Counted from the stretch's first letter, positions 1-9,816 are shown. The stretch is 64,000 nt of DNA from Methyloversatilis discipulorum (GCF_000385375.1 NZ_ARVV01000001.1:4030001-4094000), one strand, 5' to 3'. Notes: generated by a model not told the origin, from the sequence alone. Translations and numbers: made by a program.

Positions 1-210
1 GAAGTACAGGTCAGCGACCGCCTCTGGCTGATCGGCGAAAGTTACGGCGAAGGCAGCAACGACCGCTACTATCAACTCGGGCTGCGTCTGTGGCTGATAC
101 CGAATCGGGTACAACTGGATGCCACCCACGGCAATCGCTGGAACAATCCCGAGGGAGAGCGCTGGATATCGATCGGCCTGCGCCTGCTGTCGCCGGCCTT
201 CCTGCCTTGA
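1..210 (+). CDS. C-terminal end of an unidentified protein (partial)
   Basis: The reading frame is open from the first base to the TGA at 208-210, giving the last 69 residues of a protein that begins outside the window. The segment alternates polar and hydrophobic/aromatic residues (for example YYQLGLRLWL and WISIGLRLL), a pattern like the last strands of an outer-membrane beta-barrel. No family can be named from this piece. The next gene starts 24 bases downstream on the same strand. Confidence 0.6.
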   Translation, partial: EVQVSDRLWLIGESYGEGSNDRYYQLGLRLWLIPNRVQLDATHGNRWNNPEGERWISIGLRLLSPAFLP

Positions 211-234
211 ACCGCCGCGTCCGTACATCTGCCA

Positions 235-1200
235 ATGATTCACGTCTACACGCTGCAGGACGGCCGACTGACCCGCACGGCCGAAGAACACCACGACACG
301 GTGCCCGATCAGGACATCGCCTGGATCGACGCGCTCGATCTCGATGGCGACGAGAAGGCCTGGCTGCGCCAGCGCTTCCGCATCGACGTCGAAGCGCCCG
401 ATGACGATGCCGACATCGAGGCCAGCGCGCGGGTATTCGTCGATGCACAGGGCAATCTGAACCTGCGCGCCGATTTCCTGATCGGGCGCGGTCACGAGTA
501 CGTGACCGAGGCGCTGCGCTTCGTGATCGGCCCGCACATACTGATCAGCCTGCACGACGACGAACTGCCCATCATGCGCCTGCTGCGCATGCGCAACCGC
601 GCTCAGCCCGGCAAGCTTGCGCAGCCGACCGACATCCTGATCGAACTGTTCGCGCTGGACGTCGAACAGTCCGCCGACGCGCTGGAACACATCTACACCG
701 AACTGGAATCGGTCAGCGCCAGCGTGCTCGGCGAACAGCGCGGTTCGGACGACGCAGCGGCCGACAGCATCACCCGCATCGCCCGCAACGAGGACCTGAA
801 CGGCACCATCCGGCGCAATCTGATGGACACGCGTCGCGCGCTGTCCTGGCTGATGCGCGAGCACCGGCTGGGCAAGGCACAGACCGACAAGGTGAAGCAG
901 ATCCTGCGCGACATCGAATCGCTGGACGGCCATACCGCCTTCATTTTCGACAAGATCAACTTCCTGATGGACGCCATCATCGGCTTCATCAACCTGAACC
1001 AGAGCAAGGTGGTGAAGATCTTCTCGGTCGCATCGGTCGCCATGCTGCCGCCGACGCTGATCGCCAGCGTCTACGGCATGAACTTCGCCCACATGCCCGA
1101 ACTGGGCTGGCGCTGGGGCTACCCGTTCTCGCTCGGTCTGATGGCGCTGAGCGTAGCGCTGCCGTTCTGGTACTTCCGGCGCAAGGGCTGGCTCAAGTAG
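235..1200 (+). CDS. CorA-family divalent cation transporter
   Basis: The 321-residue protein has the CorA/ZntB plan: a long, charged, mostly helical cytoplasmic N-terminal part and two C-terminal membrane helices. The family signature GMN is at 281-283 (YGMNFAHMPE), at the end of the first helix, followed by a second helix (about 296-314) and a basic tail KGWLK. Such pentameric inner-membrane channels take up Mg2+, or in the ZntB branch move Zn2+; the substrate cannot be read from sequence alone. No strong ribosome binding site precedes the ATG at 235, but the family N-terminus fits this start. Confidence 0.85.
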   Translation: MIHVYTLQDGRLTRTAEEHHDTVPDQDIAWIDALDLDGDEKAWLRQRFRIDVEAPDDDADIEASARVFVDAQGNLNLRADFLIGRGHEYVTEALRFVIGPHILISLHDDELPIMRLLRMRNRAQPGKLAQPTDILIELFALDVEQSADALEHIYTELESVSASVLGEQRGSDDAAADSITRIARNEDLNGTIRRNLMDTRRALSWLMREHRLGKAQTDKVKQILRDIESLDGHTAFIFDKINFLMDAIIGFINLNQSKVVKIFSVASVAMLPPTLIASVYGMNFAHMPELGWRWGYPFSLGLMALSVALPFWYFRRKGWLK

Positions 1201-1257
1201 TTCGCCGGCCGACGGCAAAGCTAAACTGTCGGACTGCGTACCCACCACTCCTCTCCC

Positions 1258-2076
1258 GTGCCCCTCCACGACTACCTGATCCACCCCACCATTTCCCCGA
1301 TCGCCTTCGAGATCGGCCCGCTGGCCGTGCGCTGGTACGGGCTGATGTATCTGGTCGCCTTCGTCGCCTTCATGCTGCTCGGCCGCGTACATGCGAAGCG
1401 GCTGGCGGCCGCCGGTGCGCCATCGCTGGATGCGAAGCAGATCGACGACCTGCTGTTCTACGGCGTGCTGGGCGTGGTGCTGGGCGGGCGGCTGGGCTAT
1501 GTGCTCTTCTACAAGCCGGCCTACTACCTCGAACACTGGACCGAAATCCCGGCCATCTGGTCGGGCGGCATGAGCTTTCACGGCGGCTTTCTCGGCGTGC
1601 TGGTGGCCGTCGCGCTGTTCGCGCGGCGCGCCGACTGGCGCTTCTTCCAGCTCACCGACTTCATCGCGCCGCTGGTGCCGCTGGGTCTGGCGGCCGGGCG
1701 CATCGGCAACTTCCTTAATGCCGAACTGGTGGGCCGCGTCACCGACGTGCCGTGGGCGATGATCTTCCCGACCGTGGACATGCTGCCGCGCCACCCGTCG
1801 CAGCTCTACCAGTTCGCCGGCGAGGGGCTGGGGCTGTTCGTGCTGCTGTGGTGGTTCTCGCGCCGGCCGCGCCCGATGGCGGCGGTCAGCGCGATGTTCC
1901 TGATCGGCTATGGCGGCTTCCGCTTCCTCGCCGAATTCGGCCGCGAGCCGGACGATTTCCTCGGCCTGCTGGCCGGCGGGCTGTCGATGGGCCAGTGGCT
2001 GAGCATGCCGATGATCCTCGCCGGTATCGCGATGATGATCTGGTCCTACCGACGCAACACAGGAGTGAACACATGA
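1258..2076 (+). CDS. lgt: Prolipoprotein diacylglyceryl transferase
   Basis: Lgt transfers diacylglycerol from phosphatidylglycerol to the lipobox cysteine of prolipoproteins in the inner membrane, the first step of lipoprotein maturation. The 272-residue protein is of normal length with about seven membrane helices. The HGG motif is at H108 and the Lgt signature [11 protein letters not shown] begins at 147, with R148 and N151 at the conserved positions. The start is GTG at 1258, chosen because the N-terminus ([25 protein letters not shown] split here) matches the family and no ATG lies nearby. It overlaps the next gene by ATGA. Confidence 0.95.
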   Translation: MPLHDYLIHPTISPIAFEIGPLAVRWYGLMYLVAFVAFMLLGRVHAKRLAAAGAPSLDAKQIDDLLFYGVLGVVLGGRLGYVLFYKPAYYLEHWTEIPAIWSGGMSFHGGFLGVLVAVALFARRADWRFFQLTDFIAPLVPLGLAAGRIGNFLNAELVGRVTDVPWAMIFPTVDMLPRHPSQLYQFAGEGLGLFVLLWWFSRRPRPMAAVSAMFLIGYGGFRFLAEFGREPDDFLGLLAGGLSMGQWLSMPMILAGIAMMIWSYRRNTGVNT

Positions 2077-2534
2077 GCCGTCCCTTCCGCATCCTCGGCC
2101 TGCAGCAGATCGCCATCGGCGGCCCCGACCGCATGAAGCTGCGCCGCCTGTGGGTTGAGCTGTTCGGCCTCGGCCTCGAAGGCGACTTCACGTCGGAGCG
2201 CGAGAACGTGGTCGAGGACATCGCGGTGCTGGGCAGCGGCCCGCACCGGGTCGAGGTCGATCTGATGCAGCCGCTCGATCCCGCGAAGAAGCCGCGCGTC
2301 GACGAGCCGCCGCTGAACCACATCGGCCTGTGGGTGGACGACCTGCCGACTGCGGTCGAATGGCTCACCGCCCAGGGCATGCGCTTCACGCCGGGCGGCA
2401 TCCGCCGCGGCGCGGCCGGGCACGACATCGTGTTCATCCACCCCAAGGGCAACGAGGATTTCCCGCTGTGCGGCGAAGGTGTGCTGATCGAGCTGGTACA
2501 GGCGCCGCCGGAGGTGATTGCGGCGCTGGGTTGA
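2073..2534 (+). CDS. VOC (glyoxalase/dioxygenase fold) family protein
   Basis: The 153-residue protein has the two beta-alpha-beta-beta-beta modules of the vicinal oxygen chelate superfamily: an N-terminal [10 protein letters not shown].. strand, a central [18 protein letters not shown] segment whose His is a likely metal ligand, and a C-terminal VLIELVQ whose Glu is the usual last ligand. Members isomerise, cleave or modify small substrates, so the substrate is unknown here. The ATG at 2073 overlaps the lgt stop (ATGA), which indicates translational coupling and fixes this start; a longer in-frame upstream extension runs inside lgt and is not real. Confidence 0.75.
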   Translation: MSRPFRILGLQQIAIGGPDRMKLRRLWVELFGLGLEGDFTSERENVVEDIAVLGSGPHRVEVDLMQPLDPAKKPRVDEPPLNHIGLWVDDLPTAVEWLTAQGMRFTPGGIRRGAAGHDIVFIHPKGNEDFPLCGEGVLIELVQAPPEVIAALG

Positions 2535-2603
2535 TTCGGGGCCCGGGTACATCGACGAGTCGTCTGGAACGGGAGAGCGTCGCGGCGATGCACGGGCCGC
2601 ATC

Positions 2604-2617
2604 GCGAGCAAGCTCGC
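2604..2617. repeat. Short perfect palindrome between convergent genes
   Basis: GCGAGC and GCTCGC flank AA, inside the longer string ATCGCGAGCAAGCTCGCTCC. This string resembles extragenic palindromic (REP-like) units of several Pseudomonas-type genomes. It lies in the 120-bp gap between the VOC gene (plus) and tolC (minus), so it may also act as a bidirectional terminator. No T-run follows. Confidence 0.45.
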
Positions 2618-2654
2618 TCCCACGGACGTCGCGGCGGCTCTGCAGCGCCGCCCC

Positions 2655-3974
2655 TTATTCCAGCAGCGCGTTGACCGCCTCGATTTCCGGCTCTGCCAGC
2701 TGGCCGGCCGCCGCCTTCAGGCGCAGCTGGGCGAGCAGCGTGTCATAGCGCGCCTTGGCGAGGTCACGGCGGGTGACGTAGAGCTGCTGCTGCGCGTTGA
2801 GCACGTCGATGTTGATGCGCACGCCGACCTCGTAGCCGAGCTTGTTGGCATCGAGCGAGGACTGTGACGACACCTGCGCGGCGCGCAGCGCAGCGGTCTG
2901 GGCGATGCCGTTGGCCACGCCCAGCCAGGCCTGCCGCGCTTGCTGCGCAGCGTTGCGGCGGGCGAAATCGACTTCGGCGCGGGCGCGGTCGAGCAGGTGG
3001 GCCGATTCGCGCACGCGCGATTCCTGCCCCAGGCCCTGGAACAGCGGTACCGACACCTGCACGCCGACGGTACCGGTCGTGCTCTCGTTGTTCAGCGGCG
3101 CACCGGCGAAAGTGATGACCGTCTTGTTCTGACCGTAGGTCGCGACCAGATCGACCGTCGGGTAGTGGCCAGCGCGCTGACGCTCGATTTCGCGGTTGGC
3201 GATTTCCTGGTTCGCCAGCTGCGCCAGCACCGTCAGGCTCTCGGTCTGCGCGCGATCGACCCACTCCTCCATGCGCGCCGGCTCCGGCAGCGTGAACGCG
3301 ACTTCGCTGCGCAGACCGCGCAGCGCCTCGGGTGCGCGGCCGGTGATCACCGCCAGCGCGTGCCGCTTCACCTCGATGTCGCTGCGCGCGGCGATTTCCT
3401 GCGCAGTGGCCAGGTCGAAGCGCGACTGCGCCTCGTGCACGTCGGTGATGGTGACGGTGCCCACCTCGAAGCTCTTGCGCGCCAGTTCGAGCTGCTCGGA
3501 GGCGGCTGTCTTCTGCGCGACGATGGAGGTGAGCACGTCCTGCGCGTACAGCAGGTCGAAATAGGCCTGCGCCGCACGCAGCAGCGTGTCCTGCCGCGCC
3601 TGCGCGAGCTGCGCGTCGGCCGCGGCGACCTGCAGCTTGCCCTGTTCGAACTGCACCCAGTTGGCCCAGCGGAACAGCGGCTGGGTCAGCTGGAAGCCGA
3701 AGTTGTGCGAGTTGTACTGCGTGCTGCGATCAACCGGCTTGCTGATTTCGACGTCGTTCCACTGCGTCGTACCGTTCAGCGTCAGGCTGGGCAGCAGTCC
3801 GGCGCGCGCCTGCGGCAGCTTTTCCGAAGTCGCCTCGCGCTGCGCACGCGCCGACTGGAACTGGGCATCGTTGGCCAGCGCCGCTCGCGCAACGGCCAAC
3901 AGGTCTTCAGCCGCCAGCGTGCCGGTCGATGCCAGCAGGCCGGCGATCAGTGCAGCCGTCCGCGAAAGGCGCAT
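2655..3974 (-). CDS. tolC: TolC-family outer-membrane channel protein
   Basis: The 439-residue protein starts with a signal peptide (MRLSRTAALIAGLLAS..TLAAED) and continues as long amphipathic helices, with the repeated-halves layout and VPLFQG and QPLFRW motifs of the TolC/OEP family. TolC trimers form the outer-membrane exit duct for type I secretion and tripartite efflux pumps. It follows pcm and the rhodanese gene on the same strand, the usual betaproteobacterial pcm-rhodanese-tolC order. A tripartite RND pump without its own outer-membrane partner lies just upstream (5013-9127) and might use this channel. Confidence 0.9.
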   Translation of the reverse strand: MRLSRTAALIAGLLASTGTLAAEDLLAVARAALANDAQFQSARAQREATSEKLPQARAGLLPSLTLNGTTQWNDVEISKPVDRSTQYNSHNFGFQLTQPLFRWANWVQFEQGKLQVAAADAQLAQARQDTLLRAAQAYFDLLYAQDVLTSIVAQKTAASEQLELARKSFEVGTVTITDVHEAQSRFDLATAQEIAARSDIEVKRHALAVITGRAPEALRGLRSEVAFTLPEPARMEEWVDRAQTESLTVLAQLANQEIANREIERQRAGHYPTVDLVATYGQNKTVITFAGAPLNNESTTGTVGVQVSVPLFQGLGQESRVRESAHLLDRARAEVDFARRNAAQQARQAWLGVANGIAQTAALRAAQVSSQSSLDANKLGYEVGVRINIDVLNAQQQLYVTRRDLAKARYDTLLAQLRLKAAAGQLAEPEIEAVNALLE

Positions 3975-3977
3975 CGC

Positions 3978-4301
3978 TCAGTACCGTGCCATCGTGTTGT
4001 CGACCTGCAGCGCCCAGGCGTCCACGCCGCCGCTGAGGTTGAATACATTCGAGAAGCCATTGCGTTCGAGGAAGATGGCGACCTGCATCGAACGGCCGCC
4101 GTGGTGACAGACGCACACCAAAGGTCGCTCCGGATCGAGTTCCTGCAGCTGCGCCGGCACCGTGTTCATCGGCATCAGCTGGCTGCCCTCGATGCGGCAG
4201 ATGGCCCACTCATGCTTCTCGCGCACGTCCAGCAGTTGCGGTTTCGGACGGCTTTCGTCGGCCAGCCAGGCGGCGAGGTCGGTCACGCTCAGTTGCTGCA
4301 T
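3978..4301 (-). CDS. Rhodanese-like domain protein
   Basis: The 107-residue single rhodanese domain carries LLDVREKHEW (the first rhodanese signature) and an active loop CHHGGR at 65-70. C65 would carry the persulfide in sulfur transfer. The physiological donor and acceptor are unknown. Only 3 bases separate its stop from the tolC start and 10 bases separate it from pcm, so the three genes look co-transcribed. Confidence 0.88.
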   Translation of the reverse strand: MQQLSVTDLAAWLADESRPKPQLLDVREKHEWAICRIEGSQLMPMNTVPAQLQELDPERPLVCVCHHGGRSMQVAIFLERNGFSNVFNLSGGVDAWALQVDNTMARY

Positions 4302-4311
4302 CGCGCCCGCC

Positions 4312-4965
4312 TCAGAACACGAAACGCTGCGCGCCGCGCGCGTTGCGCAGCGTCGGCACCACCGTTTCGAACAGCACTTCCTGCGACTGCGTGCCGTCGG
4401 CGTTCAGCTTCACCAGCACGCAGTTCATCAGCGGTTCTTCGCCGATGAAGGCGATCAGGCGACCGCCCGGACGCAGCTGGGCGACCAGCTCCTGCGGCAG
4501 CACCGGCAGGCCGCCGGACACCACGATCACGTCGTAGGGCGCGTGCGTGGCCCAGCCCTGGGCGGCATCGCCGACTTCGACACGCACGTTCAGCGCGCCG
4601 GCAGCGACCAGATTCTGGCGAGCCATCTCGGCCAGCGCCGGTTCGATCTCGACCGTCGTCACCTGGCTGGCGCGGGCGCCCAGCAGGGCCGCCATGTAAC
4701 CGGAGCCGGTACCGATTTCGAGCACGGTATCGGTGCTCTTCAGCTTCAGTTCCTGCAGCACGCGCGCCTCGATCTTCGGCTCCAGCATTGCGGCGCCGTG
4801 GCCGAGCGGGATCGCCGTGTCGGCGAAAGCGAGCTGGCGCAGCGGCGCCGGGACGAAGGTTTCGCGCTTGACGACAAACAGCAGGTCGAGGATGTCCTGG
4901 TCCAGCACGTCCCACGGCCGGATCTGCTGTTCCACCATATTGAAGCGCGCCTGTTCGATATCCAT
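4312..4965 (-). CDS. pcm: Protein-L-isoaspartate O-methyltransferase
   Basis: The 217-residue cytosolic enzyme uses S-adenosylmethionine to methylate L-isoaspartyl residues and start repair of damaged proteins. The SAM-binding motif I is clear (VLEIGTGSGYMAALL), followed by VTTVEIEP and LRPGGRLIAFIG. The start at 4965 (MDIEQARFNMVEQQIRPW) matches the betaproteobacterial family N-terminus, and a GGGGACC-type ribosome binding site lies just upstream. A longer in-frame extension overlaps the RND gene and is rejected. It is the first gene of the pcm-rhodanese-tolC group. Confidence 0.9.
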   Translation of the reverse strand: MDIEQARFNMVEQQIRPWDVLDQDILDLLFVVKRETFVPAPLRQLAFADTAIPLGHGAAMLEPKIEARVLQELKLKSTDTVLEIGTGSGYMAALLGARASQVTTVEIEPALAEMARQNLVAAGALNVRVEVGDAAQGWATHAPYDVIVVSGGLPVLPQELVAQLRPGGRLIAFIGEEPLMNCVLVKLNADGTQSQEVLFETVVPTLRNARGAQRFVF

Positions 4966-5012
4966 TTTTCGGTCCCCTGAAAGAAGCGGCGATTGTACCG
5001 TGATGCAGTGCG

Positions 5013-8000
5013 TCAGAAACTTGAGCGAAGTCGTGTGCGTGCAGTGCGCGGGCGCATGCAGGCGATGTAGAGGGCGGGCATCACGAACAGCGTGAGCACG
5101 GTGGCGACACCGAGCCCCCAGACGATGGCGCCGGCCACCGGCCCCCACAGCAGCGAATAGCCGCCGATGCCGGCGGCCAGCGAGAACAGTCCGCCGACGG
5201 TGGTGCTGGTGGTGATGATGATGGGCACGACGCGGCGGCGGGCGGCGTAGATCGCTGCGTGCAGCACGCTCATGCCGGCGGCCAGTCGCTCGTTGGCGGC
5301 GTCGATCAGCACGATGGCCGAATTGACGACGATGCCGGTCAGCGCGATTACGCCGTACAGCGTGTACAGCGACAGCGGCGAACCGCTGACCAGCAGGCCG
5401 AAGGCGACGCCGGTAAAGGCAAGCGGCACGGTGACCAGAATCATCAGCGGCTGCCAGTAGCTGCGGAACTGCGCCGCGAGAATCAGGTAGATCAGTCCGA
5501 CGCCGAGCAGGAACAGCACCTTCATCGCCTGCAGGCTTTCCTCGACGTCTTCCAGTTCGCCGGAGAAGTCGAGGTCGGTGCGCGGGAAACGCGTGCGCGC
5601 CTCTTCCCACGCCGCCTTCAGCACGTCGGTCACCTGCAGCGCGTTCAGCTTGTCCTTGTCGAGGTCGGCCTCCACCGTGATCGTGCGGCGCAGGTTGTAG
5701 TGCTTGATCACGCCCGGCCCACGCGTGGTGTCGGCGGTGACCAGCGCGCGCAAGGTGGTGGCTGCACCGCCGGGCAGCGCGATCGGCGCGTCGAGCACAC
5801 GCATCACGTCGTCATCCGGGTGACCGGCCGCGGCGACACGCACTTCGAGCTTGGCACCCTGATCGCGCGTGATGGCGACAATCTCGCCCTCCACCTGCAA
5901 GCGCACCGCGCGCGCCACCTGATCGGCGGTCAGACCGGCGTCGCGCAGCGCGTCGCGGTCGAGCTGCAGCGCCAGCTGCGGCCGGCCCGGAATATCGTCG
6001 TCGACGATGTCGCGCGTGCCGTCAATGGCGCCGAGGATGCGTTTGACCTCGGCGCTGGCAGCGCGCAGTTCGACCAGATCGTCGCCGCGCACCCGCACCT
6101 TGACCGGCTTCTGCACCGGCGGCCCGCCGGACAGCTGGGTGAAGCTGATCGTGCCGGCGCCGGGCAGCCCGACGACTGCTGCGCGCATGCCGTCGACGAT
6201 GGCACCGACCTCGCGCCCCTCGTCCGCACGCGGCAGCAGCGCCACGACCACCTGGCCGTAGGCGTCGCCGAACAGCGCCTCGGCGTCGGTGAACTTGGCG
6301 CCGGCCAGCGCCGCCACGCGCCGCGCCTCGCCGTCCTGCAGATGGCGGCGTACCTCGCCCTCGATCTGCTGCACCCGCGCCAGCGTCGCCGACAGCGGAC
6401 TGCCGGCCGGCATGTCGATGTTCACGTAGAAGATGCGCATCGGGTCGAAGGCGAAGAACTGCACGCGCACCAGACCGGTCGCCATCGCGCCGACCGCGCC
6501 GGCGACCAGCGACAGCACGATTACGCACAGCACGATCCAGTGGCGTACCGCGAACGCCAGCACCTTGGCGTAGCGATGGCGCAGCACGCGGGTGAAGCGG
6601 GTGCGCGTGGCCTGCAGCCGCGACGGCCGCTCGGCCTTACTGCCCATCGACAGCACGTGGGCGGGCAGCATCCAGTAAGCCTCGATCAGGCTGATCGCCA
6701 GCGCCAGCGTGACGACGAAGGGGATGACGAACATGAACTTGCCGACGATGCCTGGCAGCAGCATCAGCGGCAGGAAGGCGGCCATCGTCGTCGCCACCGA
6801 GGCCAGCACCGGTGCCCACACCTCCTGCACGCCGCCGACCACGGCATCGAGCGTGGCGGCGCCGCGCTGCAGCCGGTAGTAGATGGCCTCGACGATGACC
6901 ACCGCATCGTCGACCAGCATGCCGAGCGCGATCACCACGCCCAGCAGTACCGATATGTTCAGCGTGAAGCCGGTCGCCTGCAGGATGGCGAAAGTGCCGG
7001 CCAGCGAGAACGGAATGCCGAGGCCGACCAGCAGTGCGATACGCGAGCCGAGGAAGACCCAGCACAGCAGGATGACCATGATCAGACCGACCAGCGCATT
7101 CGATTCCATGATGGCAATCGCCTCGCGCGTCGGCACCGTCTGGTCGTCCATCAGTTCGAGCTTGAGCCCCTGCGCCGCCAGCACCGCGTTCTTGCGCTCG
7201 ACGTATTCATTGACGCGCTCGATCAGCGCCAGCGTGTTCACGCCCGGCTTCTTGGCCAGCGAGAACAGCACGCCGGGCTGGCCGTCGGATGACACCTGCT
7301 GCGTCGGCCGCGCGCGGGCGCGCACCACGGTCGCCACCTCGTCCAGCTTCACCATGCTGCCCGGGCGGGTCAGTGATGCGACGCCGACGTCGGCCAGCCA
7401 GCCGGGATCGGCGTCCTGGCCGACCACGCGCACCAGCCACTCCTGCTCGCCAGCGCGCTGCCGGCCGGCGAACACGTCGCGGAACCAGGCGCCGACGCCG
7501 TCGGCGATGTCGGTCGGAAGCAGACCGCGCGCCTGTGCCGCCTGCGCCGAGTATTCGACGCGCAGTTCGGGGTCGTGCAGGCCGAGCGAGAACACGCGAT
7601 CGACGCCCTTCATGCGCTCGAGGTCGGTCTTCATTTCCCGTCCGAGCGCGCGCAGCACCTCGTCGTCGGCGCGGCCGGTGAGCAGGATCTGCGCGGTCGG
7701 AAAGCCGTTCGAACTGGTGATTTCGATGATCTGCGCTTCCTTCGCCTCGACCGGCAGCTCGGCCCGTGCCTTGTTCTGGATTTCGCGCCGCAGGTCGTTT
7801 ACGCGCTTGTCGAAGGTGCTGACCGGCACTTCGTCGAAGCGCACCAGGATGCCGGCCAGACCGTCGCGTGCGGCCGACGAGATGAAACGGATGTCGGATA
7901 CGTTCTGGATCGCGTCCTCGAGCGGCTGCAGCACCCGCTTCTCGACGTCCTCGGGCGAAGCACCGGGCAGCGCGACGGTGATCTGCACCCAGTTGAAGTT

Positions 8001-8132
8001 GATTTCCGGGTCCTGTTCGCGCGGCAGGCCGAGATAGGCCATCAGGCCGAGCAGCAACACCACAATGAAGGTGATGTTGGCCAGCGGATGATTGCTGATG
8101 AAGCGCGAATAGAACTGCATGCGGTGCTTCAT
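5013..8132 (-). CDS. RND-family efflux permease
   Basis: The 1039-residue inner-membrane antiporter has the RND plan: one N-terminal helix, a large periplasmic loop, a block of helices, and the same again in the second half. The TM4 motif GMLVDDAVVIVEA has the paired aspartates of hydrophobe/amphiphile exporters. The N-terminus SNHPLANITFIVVLLLG..LPREQDPEI is typical of a less-studied branch paired with short MFPs. The start at 8132 overlaps the MFP stop by ATGA. The operon tetR-mfp-rnd suggests an inducible pump; the substrate is unknown. Confidence 0.9.
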   Translation of the reverse strand: MKHRMQFYSRFISNHPLANITFIVVLLLGLMAYLGLPREQDPEINFNWVQITVALPGASPEDVEKRVLQPLEDAIQNVSDIRFISSAARDGLAGILVRFDEVPVSTFDKRVNDLRREIQNKARAELPVEAKEAQIIEITSSNGFPTAQILLTGRADDEVLRALGREMKTDLERMKGVDRVFSLGLHDPELRVEYSAQAAQARGLLPTDIADGVGAWFRDVFAGRQRAGEQEWLVRVVGQDADPGWLADVGVASLTRPGSMVKLDEVATVVRARARPTQQVSSDGQPGVLFSLAKKPGVNTLALIERVNEYVERKNAVLAAQGLKLELMDDQTVPTREAIAIMESNALVGLIMVILLCWVFLGSRIALLVGLGIPFSLAGTFAILQATGFTLNISVLLGVVIALGMLVDDAVVIVEAIYYRLQRGAATLDAVVGGVQEVWAPVLASVATTMAAFLPLMLLPGIVGKFMFVIPFVVTLALAISLIEAYWMLPAHVLSMGSKAERPSRLQATRTRFTRVLRHRYAKVLAFAVRHWIVLCVIVLSLVAGAVGAMATGLVRVQFFAFDPMRIFYVNIDMPAGSPLSATLARVQQIEGEVRRHLQDGEARRVAALAGAKFTDAEALFGDAYGQVVVALLPRADEGREVGAIVDGMRAAVVGLPGAGTISFTQLSGGPPVQKPVKVRVRGDDLVELRAASAEVKRILGAIDGTRDIVDDDIPGRPQLALQLDRDALRDAGLTADQVARAVRLQVEGEIVAITRDQGAKLEVRVAAAGHPDDDVMRVLDAPIALPGGAATTLRALVTADTTRGPGVIKHYNLRRTITVEADLDKDKLNALQVTDVLKAAWEEARTRFPRTDLDFSGELEDVEESLQAMKVLFLLGVGLIYLILAAQFRSYWQPLMILVTVPLAFTGVAFGLLVSGSPLSLYTLYGVIALTGIVVNSAIVLIDAANERLAAGMSVLHAAIYAARRRVVPIIITTSTTVGGLFSLAAGIGGYSLLWGPVAGAIVWGLGVATVLTLFVMPALYIACMRPRTARTRLRSSF

Positions 8133-9127
8133 TTCAGCGACTGTCCGTCGACCAGGCTGTTGCGGCCGTCGACCGCGATGCGCGTGTCGGCCGGCAGGTC
8201 GGTACGCGCCGGGCGGCCCTCCTGCGCGCCGTCCAGTGGCATGAAGCGGGCGCTGCCTTCGCGTACGACGAACACGCCGAGCGCAGGACCGCGGCGCACC
8301 AGCAGTTCGCCCGGCACGTGCGGCGCCGGGTCCTGCCACACCAGCCGCCCCTCGGCGCCCGAGGGCGCACGCTCTCCGGTGAACACGGCGCGCACCTCGT
8401 GCGTACGGGTGGCGTCGTCAATCGCCGGCGAGACGCGGGCGATGCGCAGCGGCTGGCGGCCGGCCGGCGACACGAAGGCGAGTTCGCGGGCGGCGCGCAG
8501 CGCGTCGAGATCGCGCGGCGCCACGCGCGCCGACACCTCCACCTTGCGTGCGTCGTCCAGCGTCATCAGCAGCGTACCGACGCCGGCCAGCGAGCCGGCC
8601 GAAGCCTCGCGCGTGCGCACCACTGCATCATAGGGTGCGCGCAGCACGCACTTGTCGACATTGCGCCGCGCCAGATCGACGGCGTTGGCGGCGACGGCGA
8701 CATCGGCGCGGACCACCTCGACTTCGGTCTCGCGCTGCGTCAGCGCCTCCGGCGAAACGAAGTTCTGGTCACGCAGGGCACGCGTGCGACGCAGCTGCGC
8801 GTCGGCCTGCGCCAGCCGCGCCTGCGCCGCGGCGAGCTGCGCCTGCGCACGCTCCAGCGCGAGCTGATAGTCGCGCGCATCGAGGCGAACCAGCACCTGC
8901 CCCTTCTTCACGTGCTCGCCCGGTTCGGCGTGCGTGGACGCGACGCGCGCACTCAGTTCGGCGGCGAGCTGGGTGCGGTTGAGCGCCACCGCCTGCGCCG
9001 GTGCATCGCGCTGCGGATAGATGGCGATTTCGGACAGCGGCTTGAAGCCGACGGCGGGCGGCGTCTGCGCCGATGCCGGCAGGACCGGCAGCAGCGCGGC
9101 GAAGCAGAACGCGAACAGCTTGATCAT
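8129..9127 (-). CDS. RND efflux periplasmic adaptor (MFP)
   Basis: The 332-residue protein has a signal peptide (MIKLFAFCFAALLPVLPASAQ), then a lipoyl half-motif (EPGEHVKKGQVLVRLD), a coiled hairpin rich in Ala, Gln and Arg (about 75-140), the second lipoyl half (VLRAPYDAVV) and a beta-barrel domain. It would bridge the RND permease and an outer-membrane channel. The start at 9127 was chosen because it overlaps the tetR stop (ATGA) and begins the signal peptide. Most of the longer open frame upstream is antisense-like sequence within tetR. Confidence 0.88.
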   Translation of the reverse strand: MIKLFAFCFAALLPVLPASAQTPPAVGFKPLSEIAIYPQRDAPAQAVALNRTQLAAELSARVASTHAEPGEHVKKGQVLVRLDARDYQLALERAQAQLAAAQARLAQADAQLRRTRALRDQNFVSPEALTQRETEVEVVRADVAVAANAVDLARRNVDKCVLRAPYDAVVRTREASAGSLAGVGTLLMTLDDARKVEVSARVAPRDLDALRAARELAFVSPAGRQPLRIARVSPAIDDATRTHEVRAVFTGERAPSGAEGRLVWQDPAPHVPGELLVRRGPALGVFVVREGSARFMPLDGAQEGRPARTDLPADTRIAVDGRNSLVDGQSLK

Positions 9128-9750
9128 GGGAGCAGGGCCTGAATGGAGAATTCGATGCGGAAACGGATGTCGTCGGCTTCGGAGCCGCCACGACAGGCGT
9201 CGGCAATCGAACCGAAGGAATGTTTCATCAGCACGTAAAGCAGCAGCGGCGCCATCACCGCATCGACGGTGCGCGCGTCGCCGGGCGAGCGGAATTCGCC
9301 GCGCGCGTGACCGTAGTCGATCGCCCGCGCGACCAGCGCGCAGCCGCGCTGCATCACTTCGCGGTGGTAGAGCTCGGCGATGTCGGGAAAATTGCGCGCC
9401 TCGGCGATCATCAGCTTGGGCAGGCCGCCGAGCGGCGTCTCGCCGATCAGCTGCCACCAGCCGGCCAGCAGCTGGCGCATCAGATCGGGACCGCTGCCAG
9501 TCCAGCCGGCCACCAGCGTCTCGCCTTCGGCCAGCGCCGGCACCAGACCTTCGCGCACGACGGCGGCAAACAGCGCCTGCTTGGAATCGAAATAGAGGTA
9601 GAGCGTGCCCTTGGACACGCCGGCCGCGTGCGCCACGTCCTCCAGCCGGGTGGCGGCGTAGCCGTGCTCGACGAAAAGATCGAGCGCGCAGCGGATCAGC
9701 GCGGCCGGATCGACCAGCGCGGGGCGCCCGCGGCGAACCGGAGCGTTCAT
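9124..9750 (-). CDS. TetR-family repressor of the adjacent RND operon
   Basis: The 208-residue protein has an N-terminal TetR helix-turn-helix (about 34-54; EDVAHAAGVSKGTLYLYFDSK) and a hydrophobic C-terminal ligand/dimer domain. It is the first gene of a chain tetR-mfp-rnd joined by ATGA overlaps, so it is probably autoregulated and senses a pump substrate. An imperfect palindrome upstream (9817-9830) is a candidate operator. Confidence 0.88.
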   Translation of the reverse strand: MNAPVRRGRPALVDPAALIRCALDLFVEHGYAATRLEDVAHAAGVSKGTLYLYFDSKQALFAAVVREGLVPALAEGETLVAGWTGSGPDLMRQLLAGWWQLIGETPLGGLPKLMIAEARNFPDIAELYHREVMQRGCALVARAIDYGHARGEFRSPGDARTVDAVMAPLLLYVLMKHSFGSIADACRGGSEADDIRFRIEFSIQALLP

Positions 9751-9816
9751 CGTGCGGTCATCCTGTCAGGGGCGGAAAGGCTCACTGTCACGGCAGACAG
9801 GACATGCAGTTTTTAA

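Noticed and set aside
1752..2072. N-terminal extension of the VOC protein
   Set aside because: The open frame upstream lies inside lgt in another frame; the ATGA overlap start at 2073 is better supported.
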